Assembly (NCBI RefSeq): GCF_020085105.1
Contig: NC_058061.1
Span: forward strand, 1,291,784-1,355,783
Source: Siniperca chuatsi
Lineage: Eukaryota > Chordata > Actinopteri > Centrarchiformes > Sinipercidae
Reading direction: 5' to 3'
Length of the DNA: 64,000 bases
In this document: positions 33,201-43,177 of the stretch, one piece after another
Numbering within the stretch: position 1 is the stretch's first letter
Layout: each line of letters begins with the position of its first letter
Notes under the pieces: model-generated
What the model was told of the DNA's origin: nothing
What the model saw: the letters and a program-made list of their open reading frames with translations, nothing else
The model's database searches: none
Position numbers and translations under genes: made by a program

Positions 33201-35272
33201 CCAGAATTTCTTTGAGGCCGACCGATAGTCCTCCTCCATGGCCTCTCCGAACCTCTCCCAGTCCTGAGTTTTTGCCTCTGTGACCGCACGGGCTGCAGCA
33301 CGCTTAGCCTGCCGGTACCTGTCAGCTGCCTCGGGAGTCCCACGAGCCAACAAGGCCCGATAGGACTCCTTCTTCAGCCTGACGGCATCCCTTACTTCCG
33401 CGTCCACCACCGTGTTCGGGGATTGCCGCGCGACAGGCACCAGAAACCTTGCGACCACAGCTACGAGCCGCCGCATCGACAATGGAGGTGGAAAACATGG
33501 TCCACTCGGACTCAATGTCCCCAACCTCCCCCGGGATCTGGGAGAAGCTCTCCCGGAGGTGTGAGTTGTAGACCCTGCTGACAGAGGGCTCCGCCAGACG
33601 CTTCCCAGCAGACCCTCACGATACGCTTGGGCCTGCCAAGTCTGTCCGGCTTCCTCCCCGCCAGCGGATCCAACTCACCACCAGGTGGTGATCGGTTGAC
33701 AGCTCCGCCCCTCTCTTCACCCGAGTGTCCAAGACACGCGGCGGAGGTCAGATGATACGACAACAAAGTCGATCATCGACCTCCGCCTAGGGTGTCCTGG
33801 TGCCACGTGCACTGATGGACACCCTTGTGCTTGAACATGGTGTTAGTTATGGACAAACTGTAACTAGCACAGAAGTCCAACAACTGAACACCGCTCGGGT
33901 TCAGATCAGGGGGGCCGTTCCTTCCGATTACCCCTCTCCAGGTGTCACTGTCGTTGCCCACGTGGGCGTTGAAGTCCCCCAGTAGAACAACGGAGTCCCG
34001 GGTGGTGCACTGTCTAGTACCCCTCCCAGGGACTCCAAGAAGGCCTGGTACTCTGCACTGCTGTTTGGCCCGTAGGCCGCCACAACAGTGAGAGACCTGT
34101 CCCCCACCCGGAGGCGGAGGGACGCGACCCTCTCGTTCGCTGGGGTAAACTCCAACACGTGACGGCTGAGCTGTGGGGCTATGAGCAGGCCCACACCAGC
34201 CCGCCGCCTCTCCCGCCGGCAACGCCAGAGAAATGGAGCGTCCAGCCCTCTCGAGGAGACGGGTTCCAGAGCCCAGGCTGTGCGTGGAGGCGAGGCCGAC
34301 TATATCTAGCCGGTAACGCTCAACCTCCCGCACAAGCTCAGGCTCCTTCCCCCAGCGAAGTGACATTCCATGTCCCTAGAGCCAGTTTCTGTGTCCGGAG
34401 ATCTGGTCGCCGAAGCCCCTGCCTTCGACTGCCGCCCAGATCTCTCTGCACCGGCCCCTTACGGATCCTCCTGCGGGTGGTGGGTCCACGGGAGGACGGC
34501 CCCACGTCGCTCCTTCGGGCTGTGCCCGGCCGGGCCCCGTGGGGAAAGGCCCGGCCACCAGGCGCTCGCCGTCGGACACCCACCCCAGAATAAATACAGG
34601 TTATATATAAAAGGGTGGGGTTGCAACCCTGTCTATATACTACTAAAGCCAAAATTTTGCTTCTCTGGGCTGCACATAAGCAAGCGTATACGCCCTGCAT
34701 TCAGACAAGTTCGCATGTGTGTTTAACATATGTGTCCACTAGGAAGCAGTGTCACGGTTAGCAAAGCACAATGTAAAGAAAACGTAGAAGAAATCAGGAA
34801 ATGAAAATTAATTTCACTCAGTTTTAAACACACCACCACATCTGTGAAAAATGAAATGCGTTGTCAGTGAACATTTTATGGATACGTTCAACATTTTTGC
34901 AACTTGCCAGATACGTTCATTAAAAACATATGCTCAGTACGTTGATAACAAACGTAATCCAGGCAGAGTTTCTTTCAAAATGTATGTGCTGTTACCAATC
35001 AGTTGTGTGTTTGGAGGTGAAACAGGCTTTAAACTTTCAACCAGAGAGTCCAGTGAAACACTGCTTTTCAGCCTGGTATTTACTTACTCTAATAACTCTT
35101 GTAAGATGAATTAAAGTTCCTGTCAACAGACCTCAGACAGATATGTACCTGTGTAAGTCATTATTTTATTCCCCTGTTGTCTACGTCAAGATTTACCTGG
35201 GATCAGTTTATCTCTCCAACCGTCATACAACATTCCTAAGGTGAAAGGTCGGCCAAGGGCAGCCACTTCCAT
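26657..35272 (-). CDS. stonustoxin/neoverrucotoxin-subunit-like family gene with PRY-SPRY domain (one frameshift)
   Basis: This teleost family belongs to the MACPF/CDC pore-forming superfamily. Members occur widely in non-venomous fish as well as in scorpaenoid venoms, so venom function is not implied. Three exons: 35197-35272 (N-terminus, ATG 35270-35272), 28795-30272 (rest of the MACPF-like region, helical middle region, thioredoxin-like region) and 26657-27207 (PRY-SPRY/B30.2, stop TAA 26657-26659). Splice phases match if the long exon is one base longer than observed. That exon has a single-base reading-frame break near 30101-30108, after about 57 codons. Everything downstream stays open for about 435 codons. 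Expected full length is about 700 residues, the usual family size. The choice between recent pseudogene and assembly indel is unresolved. Intron 1 (4.9 kb) holds an RT fragment, an inverted-repeat element and Rex3. Confidence 0.85.
27504..27812 (-). mobile_element. non-autonomous hAT-like element, copy 2 (inverted)
   Basis: Near-identical reverse complement of 17891-18199, bounded by CAGCGATTCACA and TGGGAACCACTG. The translated 89-codon shadow frames of the two copies differ at one residue, so divergence is very low. Confidence 0.75.
28261..28577 (+). mobile_element. TTAA-flanked MITE-like element (copy 2)
   Basis: Termini TTAAAGGTCTAGTCTGTAGG and, in complement, TTAAAGCTACAGTGTGTAAC agree over most of about 25 bp. 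TTAA is duplicated at both ends, as in piggyBac-like insertions. It is non-coding. Confidence 0.7.
28795..30272 (-). CDS. stonustoxin-like gene exon 2 (large exon, frameshifted)
   Basis: The acceptor is gtttacag, completing a Gly codon with exon 1, and the preferred donor is gtaagt at 28793-28794. It encodes most of the MACPF-like region, a Lys/Glu-rich helical region and a thioredoxin-like region. Translation from the acceptor hits TGA at 30085-30087. The rest of the exon is read in a frame shifted by one base near 30101-30108. The frame is otherwise free of stops, which is unusual for an old pseudogene. Confidence 0.85.
30510..30762 (+). mobile_element. LINE reverse-transcriptase fragment
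   Basis: [18 protein letters not shown] and [12 protein letters not shown] are RT motifs of an L2/Maui-like LINE. The frame dissolves at the edge of the inverted-repeat element that starts at about 30763. It sits in intron 1 of the stonustoxin-like gene. Confidence 0.75.
30763..31413. mobile_element. MITE-like element with imperfect 30-bp terminal inverted repeats
   Basis: Left end GGTCTCACCAAATGGTGTAT, then GAATAACACGC. The right end in complement reads GATCTCAAGGGATGGCGTAG, then AAATAGCACGC. The interior has CCCAAACCATGTAGTTTTAT and a tRNA-B-box-like stretch near 31020. No transposase frame. The target duplication is unclear. Confidence 0.5.
31466..34620 (-). mobile_element. Rex3 (RTE clade) LINE, decayed
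   Basis: On the minus strand the order is 5' GC-rich leader, endonuclease start [10 protein letters not shown] (about 34346-34375), GDFNAHVG near 33970, RT ([43 protein letters not shown]), a C-terminal region ([20 protein letters not shown]) and a GATG-repeat tail at 31468-31490. Two stretches match the degenerate Rex3 PCR primers I remember (near 32377 and 32825). At least six frameshifts or stops make it dead. Confidence 0.9.
34630..35190. other. intron 1 of stonustoxin-like gene, no gene
   Basis: AT-rich; nothing recognised apart from the gene flanks. Confidence 0.35.
35197..35272 (-). CDS. stonustoxin-like gene exon 1
   Basis: 76-bp coding start with the family N-terminal signature around [11 protein letters not shown]; the donor is gtaaat. 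A possible acceptor (accaacag) 20-odd bases upstream suggests that a 5' UTR exon may be spliced to it. Confidence 0.75.
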
Positions 35273-35762
35273 CTCATCTGAGGACAAGTCTTCTCCCTGT
35301 TGGTAAAAATTCAACATCATATGTAAATGTGCATCGATGCAGCCTCCAACCTTTGATCCAGGTATCTGAAATGAGTGAGAGACACAACTGTCCATCCTGC
35401 CACAGAGATCGGCAGAAAGAGCATGTTGGTTTTGGAAATATTTCCGAGTCCAAACTGTGTATAAAAATAAATTTGTTAGGTTTATAACGCACAGAGATAT
35501 GATCAAGACTTTTTGAGTGACATTGTGTGATTACAGAGAGAGAGACAGACAGAGAGAGAGACAGGCAGAGAGAGACAGAGAGACAGACAGATGTAAGACA
35601 CTAAACTCGGAGGTGAACGTTATACCTACAGAGCTGCTAACACGGCTGTGGACTGTAGAGTTTGTTCTGTTATCTCACATACAGGTAAAATCAGGAGAAA
35701 GATAAAGGATATCTGGTTCCTGTGAAGGGTTTCAATGTCTTACCAGGAAGTAATGGTAATGT

Positions 35763-36369
35763 CAGAATCAGAATCAGAAATACTTTATTGATCCCCGAAG
35801 GGAAACTCTTTGTTACAGCAGCTCACTGTCAGGTCAGTGCGCACAGGAGGAAGTACTAGCAAAAATACAATACACTATAAAAACTATAAAGCAGGTCAGA
35901 AAATAAATTAAGTACCAGGTGGGTATAAGTATAAGATAAAATAAGTGTGAAGTACAAAGTGGGTTTACCGGTATAATAATACAATGTAATAATATAAGTA
36001 ATAAGTAGTGGTGCAACAGCAGTAACAGGATTCCAAGTATTGCAGAGATGTTAATGATCAATGTCCAGTTTAGTGACTTCGGGTCCTACAGACTGACACT
36101 TAGAGGGAGGAGTTAAAGAGTCTGATGGCCACAGGCAGGAATGACTTCCTGTGGCGCTCTGTGGTGCATTGTGGGAGGATGAGTCTTCCACTGAAGGCGC
36201 TCCTTTGTTTGACCAGCACGTCATGGAGCGGGTGGGAGACACTGTCCAAGATGGCGTGTAGTTTACCCAGCATCCTCCTCTCTGACACCACCGCCAGAGA
36301 GTCCAGCTCCACCCCCACAATCTACAGCAACAGGCAGCAAGTGGGCTGGCGCATGCGCACTACTCTCTC
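35763..36369 (-). mobile_element. Rex1-like LINE, internally deleted, with 25-bp target-site duplication
   Basis: 607 bp. On the minus strand it has the 5' tip (GTGCGCATGCGCCAGCCCAC), a junction to the ORF2 C-terminus (GVELDSLAVVSERRMLGKLH, FLPVAIRLFNSSL), then the 3' UTR and the tail ending TTCTGATTCTG. A perfect 25-bp duplication flanks it at 35738-35762 and 36370-36394 (starting TCTTACCAGGAAGTAATGG). A third partial copy of that sequence follows at 36395. Confidence 0.92.
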
Positions 36370-36394
36370 TCTTACCAGGAAGTAATGGTAATGT

Positions 36395-37085
36395 TTTACC
36401 AGGAAGTAATGGTAATGTCTAACCAATAAGTTTAAACGTGTTAAACAAATAACACTATGAATGTCATGACCTTTCTCTCTGACTTTAGAGGTTATTACAC
36501 CATTATCATAATGTATTCTCGCAGCAGCCCTCTCTAAACTTGTTTACTAAGTTAACTTCATGTCCAATTTTTTACAATAATGCAGCTAAAGCAACAGAGA
36601 CAAAACTACACTTACCTCTAAGAACTCACAGCAGGATACAGAGCTGGGTTTCCACCAGGATAAGGGTTAGCGGAGGCTGTAAGCGTCTGTCCCTGCAAAT
36701 AAAACAGCACATGGCTTCAGTAACCAGGAGGCGCTGAGGACAGTAAGAAGTAGCATTAGCTGCTAACAATAGCTAACACTTACTGGTCTTGTGTTGTTGA
36801 AGCTCCTCTCTGTGACTTTACTGTGAGCGCAGCGAAGTTTGAGATGACACCTCTGAGCATGGCAGGCTTGAAGCAGGTGTTTGATTGGCGAGCCAGCAGG
36901 AGAGGGCGGGGCGGTGACATCACTTACCAATCCTGGGGCTGATGCCTCGTCGGCAGCAGAATAAAGACACACGAGCTCGAGTTCACACATTCAGATGATT
37001 TACGAATAAGCGAACACAACCGTCGCCAACCAAGCGAACCACCACAATTCAGTCCACAAGCACCAGCCAGCAACTTCTCCGCAGC
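36395..37085. other. unassigned region
   Basis: Partial repeat of the 36370 target sequence, then unique-looking DNA. No supported exon. Confidence 0.35.
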
Positions 37086-37087
37086 TA

Positions 37088-37322
37088 GCCGCCAGGCAGC
37101 ATTTCTCCACACTAACCGCGGACGGCACCTTCACTCCGTGACGCCGGGTCAGTGAGCTCAAACACTGCGGGCGCGGGGCCGACATGCTCCCGATAAACCA
37201 GGCAGAACGCGGCCCAAAGCGACTATAACAAGAACCACAAAAACAACTAACAGAGAAAAGTCAGAAAAACAGAGCGGAAACAAGGATTCACTCACAGCAC
37301 TCAGCCAACACTCACACCGGAA
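37088..37322 (-). mobile_element. Tx1-clade LINE, 5' end fragment (element B)
   Basis: Over 90% identical by eye to the first 235 bp of the element whose 5' end is at about 43182. It has the same ORF1 start MSAPRPQCLSSLTRRHGVKV (ATG 37183-37185) and the same 5' boundary ACACCGGAAGTGACAGAGA next to GA/GACA repeats. Similarity stops abruptly at 37088. Confidence 0.85.
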
Positions 37323-37405
37323 GTGACAGAGACAGAGACAGAGAGAGAGAGACAGACAGAGAGAGACAGAGAGAGAGAGACAGACAGAGAGAGACAGACA
37401 GAGAC

Positions 37406-37458
<53 letters not shown>

Positions 37459-37549
37459 GACAGAGACAGAGAGAGAGAGAGAGACAGAGACAGAGAGAGA
37501 GAGAGAGACAGAGAGAGACAGAGACAGAGAGACAGACAGAGAGACAGAC

Positions 37550-37602
<53 letters not shown>

Positions 37603-37725
37603 GAGAGACAGACAGAAAGACAGAGACAGAGAGAGAGACAGACAGAGAGAGAGAGACAGAGAGAGAGAGACAGACAGACAGAGAGTTAGAGACAGACAGA
37701 CAGAGAGACAGACAGAAAGAGAAAC

Positions 37726-37774
<49 letters not shown>

Positions 37775-37791
37775 GAGACAGACAGAATTTT
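37322..37791. repeat. (GA)n/(GACA)n microsatellite
   Basis: About 470 bp of GAGA, GACAGA and GACAGACA words. It separates the 5' end of Tx1 element B from the 3' end of element A. The long Arg/Glu and Ser/Leu frames through it are artefacts. Confidence 0.97.
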
Positions 37792-37847
37792 TTTTGAATT
37801 TTAACAACACTTTTATTACTTTTTTTTTTTTTTTTTTTTTTTAATGC

Positions 37848-39050
37848 TCACAAAGTAGGCGAAAAAATCAATTCACCCTCAAAAACAGAGCACAGAGCCT
37901 CATTACAACACCAAATACATTCAAAAGTGACAAAATCATCAATAGACTTATAATACAGAAAATCAACCGTAACTCTTGATTTCACCAAGTTAGAAAACAA
38001 TGCTATTAAGTTCTGATTTATATTTTGGTCTATTTTCTTTTTCCTACTAGTATAAATGGCCAGTTTTGCTCGGCCTAGAACAAAATTCAGAAGCTGACAA
38101 ACAAATCTTTTTTTCCTCACATATTTGTACCCCAAAATAAACGTCTCCAGAGAAAAGGTCTCATTACAACTCCTAAAAACATTGCTTACAACTAGAAATA
38201 AAGGCTGCAATCTACTGCAATTCATAAAGGCATGAAATACAGTTTCTCTATTAGAACAAAAAGGGCATGTAGACGCAACCTCAGGGTTTAAAACAGAAAC
38301 AAAAGCATTAACCGCGACTGCACCATGGAGAATTCTCCATTGTAAATCACCTGTTCTCTTGGTCAGCGGTGGTTTATACAAGGATCTCCACTCAGGTTTT
38401 GTGCCTTGATCCAGTTTTAAAAAATCCCGCCAGGGAGAATCAACTTTTCCATTTAACACCTTTTTGTTAAAAGCTAAAACACAAAGCCTGTACAAAGATT
38501 TACCAATACTCGAGAAAAAGTTTACACACAAAGATGCACCACTTTCAATGAAAGGGGATGTAATCCCTTCAACATTGATTGACAAAAACAAACAAGGAAA
38601 AGAGTCTTTGGGATTAGGAGCACAGGAACCTACACAATGCTCTGTTAACAAGTCTATTTCAGTTGTTTTGAGGGCAGCTTTCCATTTCATGAGCAACTGG
38701 GTAGCCAACCGGATAGACCTGACTCCCAAGTGTTGAGCTAGTGCTGCTCCATTCTTTAAATCCGGCCCTACAATATTTAGTAGGTGACTCAGAGTAATAA
38801 TGTTGTGTTCAATCAGCAACCTACTTAGTCCAGGAAAAAAGGAGCTGTCCGTTAAGTCCAACCGAGAGCCATGGATTAAAGGTTCCTCCAGTAGCCAGTG
38901 AAGAGAGTGTGAGCTTTTTGGTCGTTGAACAACAAAGAGACTCCAAACTTTAAAGATGTTCTTATAAAAAATTGGCAATGTAGAAGTGTCCACCTTTAGG
39001 GGATCCATCAAAAAAAGTCCTTTGTCCAGCCCCAAACCTACAAAACTACG
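37848..39050 (-). CDS. Tx1 LINE ORF2, C-terminal part after a nonsense codon
   Basis: In the same frame as the RT part and separated from it only by TGA at 39051-39053. It contains the Cys/His motif CPFCSNRETVFHAFMNC of the Tx1/L1 C-terminal domain. 400 open codons. Confidence 0.85.
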   Translation of the reverse strand, partial: RSFVGLGLDKGLFLMDPLKVDTSTLPIFYKNIFKVWSLFVVQRPKSSHSLHWLLEEPLIHGSRLDLTDSSFFPGLSRLLIEHNIITLSHLLNIVGPDLKNGAALAQHLGVRSIRLATQLLMKWKAALKTTEIDLLTEHCVGSCAPNPKDSFPCLFLSINVEGITSPFIESGASLCVNFFSSIGKSLYRLCVLAFNKKVLNGKVDSPWRDFLKLDQGTKPEWRSLYKPPLTKRTGDLQWRILHGAVAVNAFVSVLNPEVASTCPFCSNRETVFHAFMNCSRLQPLFLVVSNVFRSCNETFSLETFILGYKYVRKKRFVCQLLNFVLGRAKLAIYTSRKKKIDQNINQNLIALFSNLVKSRVTVDFLYYKSIDDFVTFECIWCCNEALCSVFEGELIFSPTL

Positions 39051-41465
39051 TCAAATCAGGCATGAAACAGCACGCCAGCCACAATTTAAAGGTCCATCCA
39101 ACAGTCTTTGCACGAACTGCAGACGAAAAGTTGCAATTCTGCTTTGAAGATGGATCAGTCCTTGACCACCTTCCTCTTTAGGCAAAAACAATACATTTTG
39201 TGAGACCCAATGTAACCTATCCCAAAAGAAATCCACCAGGATAGCCTGGATTTTTGAAAGTAGCTGCAAAGGAGGATCTACACAGGCAAACTTATGCCAT
39301 AAGGAAGAGGCCACCAAATTATTAACAATTAAAATGCGTCCTCTGTATGACAATTTTGGAGTCAAATACTTCCATTTGTCTAGGCGTCCTTTGACTTTTT
39401 CAATCAAACCTTCCCAGTTTTTCTGTACTATTGTTTCATTACCTAAAAAGACACCCAAATATTTAAAACCTTCATTTCCCCAGTGTAAGCCAGCAGGAAG
39501 GTTTGGTTTTCCACTTTTCCAGCTTCCTATCAGTAAGGCTTCACTTTTATTCCAATTAATATTAGCAGAAGATAAACCTTTAAATTTTTCAAGCAATTCA
39601 GATAAAACATGTACGTCACTTTGCTTACTGATCATGACTACAATATCATCAGCATATGCTGATAAAAAAAACTTACCATTGCAATTTGGCAAAGATATAC
39701 CATGAAGTTTTATTCTTATTTGCTGTAATAAAGGCTCTATGGCCAAAGAATACAGCATACCTGAAAGCGAACAGCCCTGTCTAATACCTCTGCAAGCTCC
39801 AAAAGGAGCACATAACCCACCGTTGACCTTGAGAATACTCTGAACGTCACTGTAGAGAACTTTCACCTGATCTATAAATTTTTGACAAAAACCAAAGGCC
39901 CCCAAAACTCTCCATAAATAACCATGTTCAACACGGTCAAAAGCTTTCTCCTGATCCAACGATATTAACCCACAATCTAAATTTAACATCTTAGAGACAT
40001 CAAGAAGATCTCGAATCAAGGAAACATTATCAAAGATTGACCTGCCGGGGACACAGTATGTTTGGTCAGGGTGTATGACCTGGTCCATAACCTCTGCCAA
40101 CCGATTAGCTAAAACTTTAGACAGTAGTTTGTAGTCACTGCACAGCAAGGAGACTGGCCGCCAGCACTTGATGTCCGTCAGATCCCCTTTTTTGGGTAGG
40201 AGAGTCAAGACTGCCCTGCGGCAACTCAACGGCAGTAGCCCTCCAGCTAAACTGTCATTCAGTACCTCCAGCAAGTCTTCTCCAAACTCTGACCAAAGAG
40301 ACTTATAAAAGTCGACTGGCAGGCCATCAATCCCTGGAGCTTTTCCCAACTCCATACCTTGGAGGGCTTTATATAGCTCCCCCATGGTCAAGGCACCTGA
40401 AATCCTGGCGTTGACTTCCTCTGCCACTTGAGGAAGATTATCAAAAAAAACACTGTCATTACTATAATCTGGACCCAGTTCATTTTTATATAAAGATTCA
40501 TAAAAAGTGACTGCTCTCCCACGAATGTCTTTGGGATCAGTCAATAATGCTCCAGATTCAGAACGTAGAGCATGAAGGACCCTGCTCTGTCCACTTTTCT
40601 TCTCCAAACCAAAGAAAAACCTTGACGGTACGTCCATCTCATTTGCACTTAGAAACCGTGACCTGACCAAAGCACCCTGTGCTTTAACCCCTAACAGATC
40701 AGATAACTGAGTCTTCTTATTTTTTATGAGAGACTCCACATCACTTTGATTTCCATGCAAGTGAGCCAATTCTTGCAGTTTTAAAATATCAGTCTCTAAG
40801 GTGTTCAACATCACGGTTACTTCTCTAGTGACGTTCTGAGAGTATTGCTGACAAAACTGTTTTATCTGGACCTTCCCAAAATCCCACCATTGCTGCAGTG
40901 TTCTAAAGGAATTCTTTGTAGTTTTAAAGACGTCCCAAAATTTTTTCAAACTTTCTTTAAAGCACAAATCACTCAATAAAGTGGTATTAAAATGCCAATA
41001 CGCACTCTTTGTCTTTACAGAGTTTAAAAAAATAGTGCAATGAACCATACTGTGATCTGAGAGACATGATGGAGTAATAAAACAACTTTCAACAATGCTA
41101 CCATGATGTTTAAAAACATAAAACCTATCCAATCGTGCTGAAGAAATCATGCCATCACGAACATGAGTCCAAGTGTATTGTCTCTGTTTTCCACCAAGCT
41201 GTCTCCAAACATCAATTAAATCATGCGTTTTTAATATCTGGACAAGACGTTGTCGTGAAGGTAAATGAGGTTCAATGTGATTTCTATCCAAGTTGGACTC
41301 TGTGCAATTAAAATCACCCCCCAAAACTAAGTACTCATCGACAGCAACGCTTTGTAACACAGAACACAAAGTGTTTAAAAATAAAATTCTTTCAACAGCT
41401 GAAGTTGGTATATACACACAAATGAAAACAAATACAACATTTTCAAAAGAGGCTCTTACTTTCAA
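39051..41465 (-). CDS. Tx1 LINE ORF2, endonuclease remainder and reverse transcriptase
   Basis: About 800 open codons containing the endonuclease motifs GDFN, SARLDRFYV and SDHS, and RT blocks LGKAPGIDGLP, WRPVSLLCSDYKLLSK, DQEKAFDRV, GIRQGCSLSG, YADD and FKYLGVFLG. It has no ATG of its own at this point. It is the continuation of a frame that begins near 41730 and is interrupted by deletions. Confidence 0.85.
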   Translation of the reverse strand: MKVRASFENVVFVFICVYIPTSAVERILFLNTLCSVLQSVAVDEYLVLGGDFNCTESNLDRNHIEPHLPSRQRLVQILKTHDLIDVWRQLGGKQRQYTWTHVRDGMISSARLDRFYVFKHHGSIVESCFITPSCLSDHSMVHCTIFLNSVKTKSAYWHFNTTLLSDLCFKESLKKFWDVFKTTKNSFRTLQQWWDFGKVQIKQFCQQYSQNVTREVTVMLNTLETDILKLQELAHLHGNQSDVESLIKNKKTQLSDLLGVKAQGALVRSRFLSANEMDVPSRFFFGLEKKSGQSRVLHALRSESGALLTDPKDIRGRAVTFYESLYKNELGPDYSNDSVFFDNLPQVAEEVNARISGALTMGELYKALQGMELGKAPGIDGLPVDFYKSLWSEFGEDLLEVLNDSLAGGLLPLSCRRAVLTLLPKKGDLTDIKCWRPVSLLCSDYKLLSKVLANRLAEVMDQVIHPDQTYCVPGRSIFDNVSLIRDLLDVSKMLNLDCGLISLDQEKAFDRVEHGYLWRVLGAFGFCQKFIDQVKVLYSDVQSILKVNGGLCAPFGACRGIRQGCSLSGMLYSLAIEPLLQQIRIKLHGISLPNCNGKFFLSAYADDIVVMISKQSDVHVLSELLEKFKGLSSANINWNKSEALLIGSWKSGKPNLPAGLHWGNEGFKYLGVFLGNETIVQKNWEGLIEKVKGRLDKWKYLTPKLSYRGRILIVNNLVASSLWHKFACVDPPLQLLSKIQAILVDFFWDRLHWVSQNVLFLPKEEGGQGLIHLQSRIATFRLQFVQRLLDGPLNCGWRAVSCLI

Positions 41466-41788
41466 AAGTCTACCTTTGATAACCTCTTCAACCTGTGTGG
41501 GCTGAAACTCTTAGAAAAGAGAACAGCAACTCCAGCACTAATTGAAGTTTTATGACTCAAAGCAGCGATCCCATTCCATTCTACTGCCCAGTCCGCAGCA
41601 TTGTTCGAATCAGTACGATGTTTTTCTGATGGATCACTTCAAATAATTCAGCTCTCTTGTGGATATCTCTAGCACCTTTCAGATTTAGAGTAGCAACTTT
41701 AACATGGCACATACTTAAGGAAAATAAATATATAAATAAACAAAGGAAAAGCTCCGCCCACATGAAACTTCTGCTACAATAGCTGGAG

Positions 41789-43039
41789 TTAGGTTTTCCC
41801 ACTGTCCTCATTACTGGGCTCAGAGTTGAGTTTCCTCACTAGTTTTTTCAGCCGATAGACCTCTTTATTTGTAAAGGAGCCCTCCATCATGAAGCACTTC
41901 GTTTTCTCAACAAACTGCTTTACGTCAGGAAAGTATTCATTGACGCACACTCCTCTCTTGTTTTTTGTAGCTCTCAGGAACAGTTTAATGTCATCAACCT
42001 CATAATGACGTCCAGAAAACTCACTCTGAGAAAGACTCACACTTGAATCAGACGATTCACTATCACTTTCCATTTCATCCTCATCACTTAGCTCAGCTTT
42101 ATCTACTTTCTTTGCATGTCTAATAATCAGATTTTTACTAGACTTCTTCCGCTTTAATGGGATTTTAAAATCTGTTTGCCCTGTTTTCATTGGAGTGTCA
42201 TCACATGTGTTTCTCACAGTGGACTGCAGGTCACTATTGAAATCGTTTAGATGCCTATCTGTCTCAATACCAACATTAGACACCTCCACATCAGAAACTG
42301 CACTTTCACACGCTAATTCTGCAGCATCAGTCACCGTGATCGCAGGTAAAACATCCTCATCTTTGTTCTTCACTGCCTGTAACCCTGAAACCCCCGGAGC
42401 TCCGTCTGCCGGCCCTGCTCCATCAGCTCCAGCGTTAACCACTACGTCACTTCCGGCAGCGACGCCAGCATCAGCTGACGAGTTGTTTGAATTGTTTGCG
42501 GGACACGCGCGGATTAAATGGCCAGACTGCCCACAATTAAAACATTTCATTTTGTCAGTAGTCACGTAAATAATGTAGTCGTACTCATCAGCCCGAAAGT
42601 GCAAAGACACATCTACATCAGCATCGTCTTTCATAATCATGTAAACGAAGCGCCTGAAAGAGACAACATGTTTTAGTAACTGCGACTCACTGCTGATAGG
42701 GATCTTCTTAATGGGCGAGACCAGTTTGCCATAACGAGACAAAGCTTTAGCTAAGATCTCATCACTTAAAAACGGTGGCACATTGGATAAAGTGACTTTC
42801 TTAGAAGGTGTAGAGAGTGGCAACACAGGGATAAATAAACCATCAGCAACTATCCCTGTTTCAACAGTGTTCAGAAATACAACAGTAGCGTTATTCATCC
42901 TGGATGCAGACAGTATGCTGTCATGCCCAACCACATCACCCACCGCCAGGCAGCATTTCTCCACACTAACCTCGGACGCCACCTTCACTCCGTGACGCCG
43001 GGTCAGTGAGCTCAAACACTGCGGGCGCGGGGCCGACAT
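41789..43039 (-). CDS. Tx1 LINE ORF1 (nucleic-acid-binding protein)
   Basis: 416-codon intact frame. Residues about 80-165 look like an RRM/Gag-like fold (VTLSNVPPFLSDEILAKALS). A CCHC zinc knuckle follows, then a low-complexity Ala/Gly region and a long acidic Ser-rich segment. Tx1-clade ORF1 proteins bind the element RNA. It overlaps the start of ORF2 slightly. Confidence 0.85.
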   Translation of the reverse strand: MSAPRPQCLSSLTRRHGVKVASEVSVEKCCLAVGDVVGHDSILSASRMNNATVVFLNTVETGIVADGLFIPVLPLSTPSKKVTLSNVPPFLSDEILAKALSRYGKLVSPIKKIPISSESQLLKHVVSFRRFVYMIMKDDADVDVSLHFRADEYDYIIYVTTDKMKCFNCGQSGHLIRACPANNSNNSSADAGVAAGSDVVVNAGADGAGPADGAPGVSGLQAVKNKDEDVLPAITVTDAAELACESAVSDVEVSNVGIETDRHLNDFNSDLQSTVRNTCDDTPMKTGQTDFKIPLKRKKSSKNLIIRHAKKVDKAELSDEDEMESDSESSDSSVSLSQSEFSGRHYEVDDIKLFLRATKNKRGVCVNEYFPDVKQFVEKTKCFMMEGSFTNKEVYRLKKLVRKLNSEPSNEDSGKT

Positions 43040-43177
43040 GCTCCCGATAAACCAGGCAGCACTCGGCCCATAGCGACTATAACAAAAAACACAAAAACAA
43101 CTAACAGAGAAAAGTCAGGAAACAGAGAGGAAACAAAGATTCACTCACAGCACTCAGCCAACACTCACACCGGAAGT

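Noticed and set aside
37301-37844. Long Arg/Glu and Ser/Leu open frames
   Set aside because: Pure product of the GA/GACA microsatellite.
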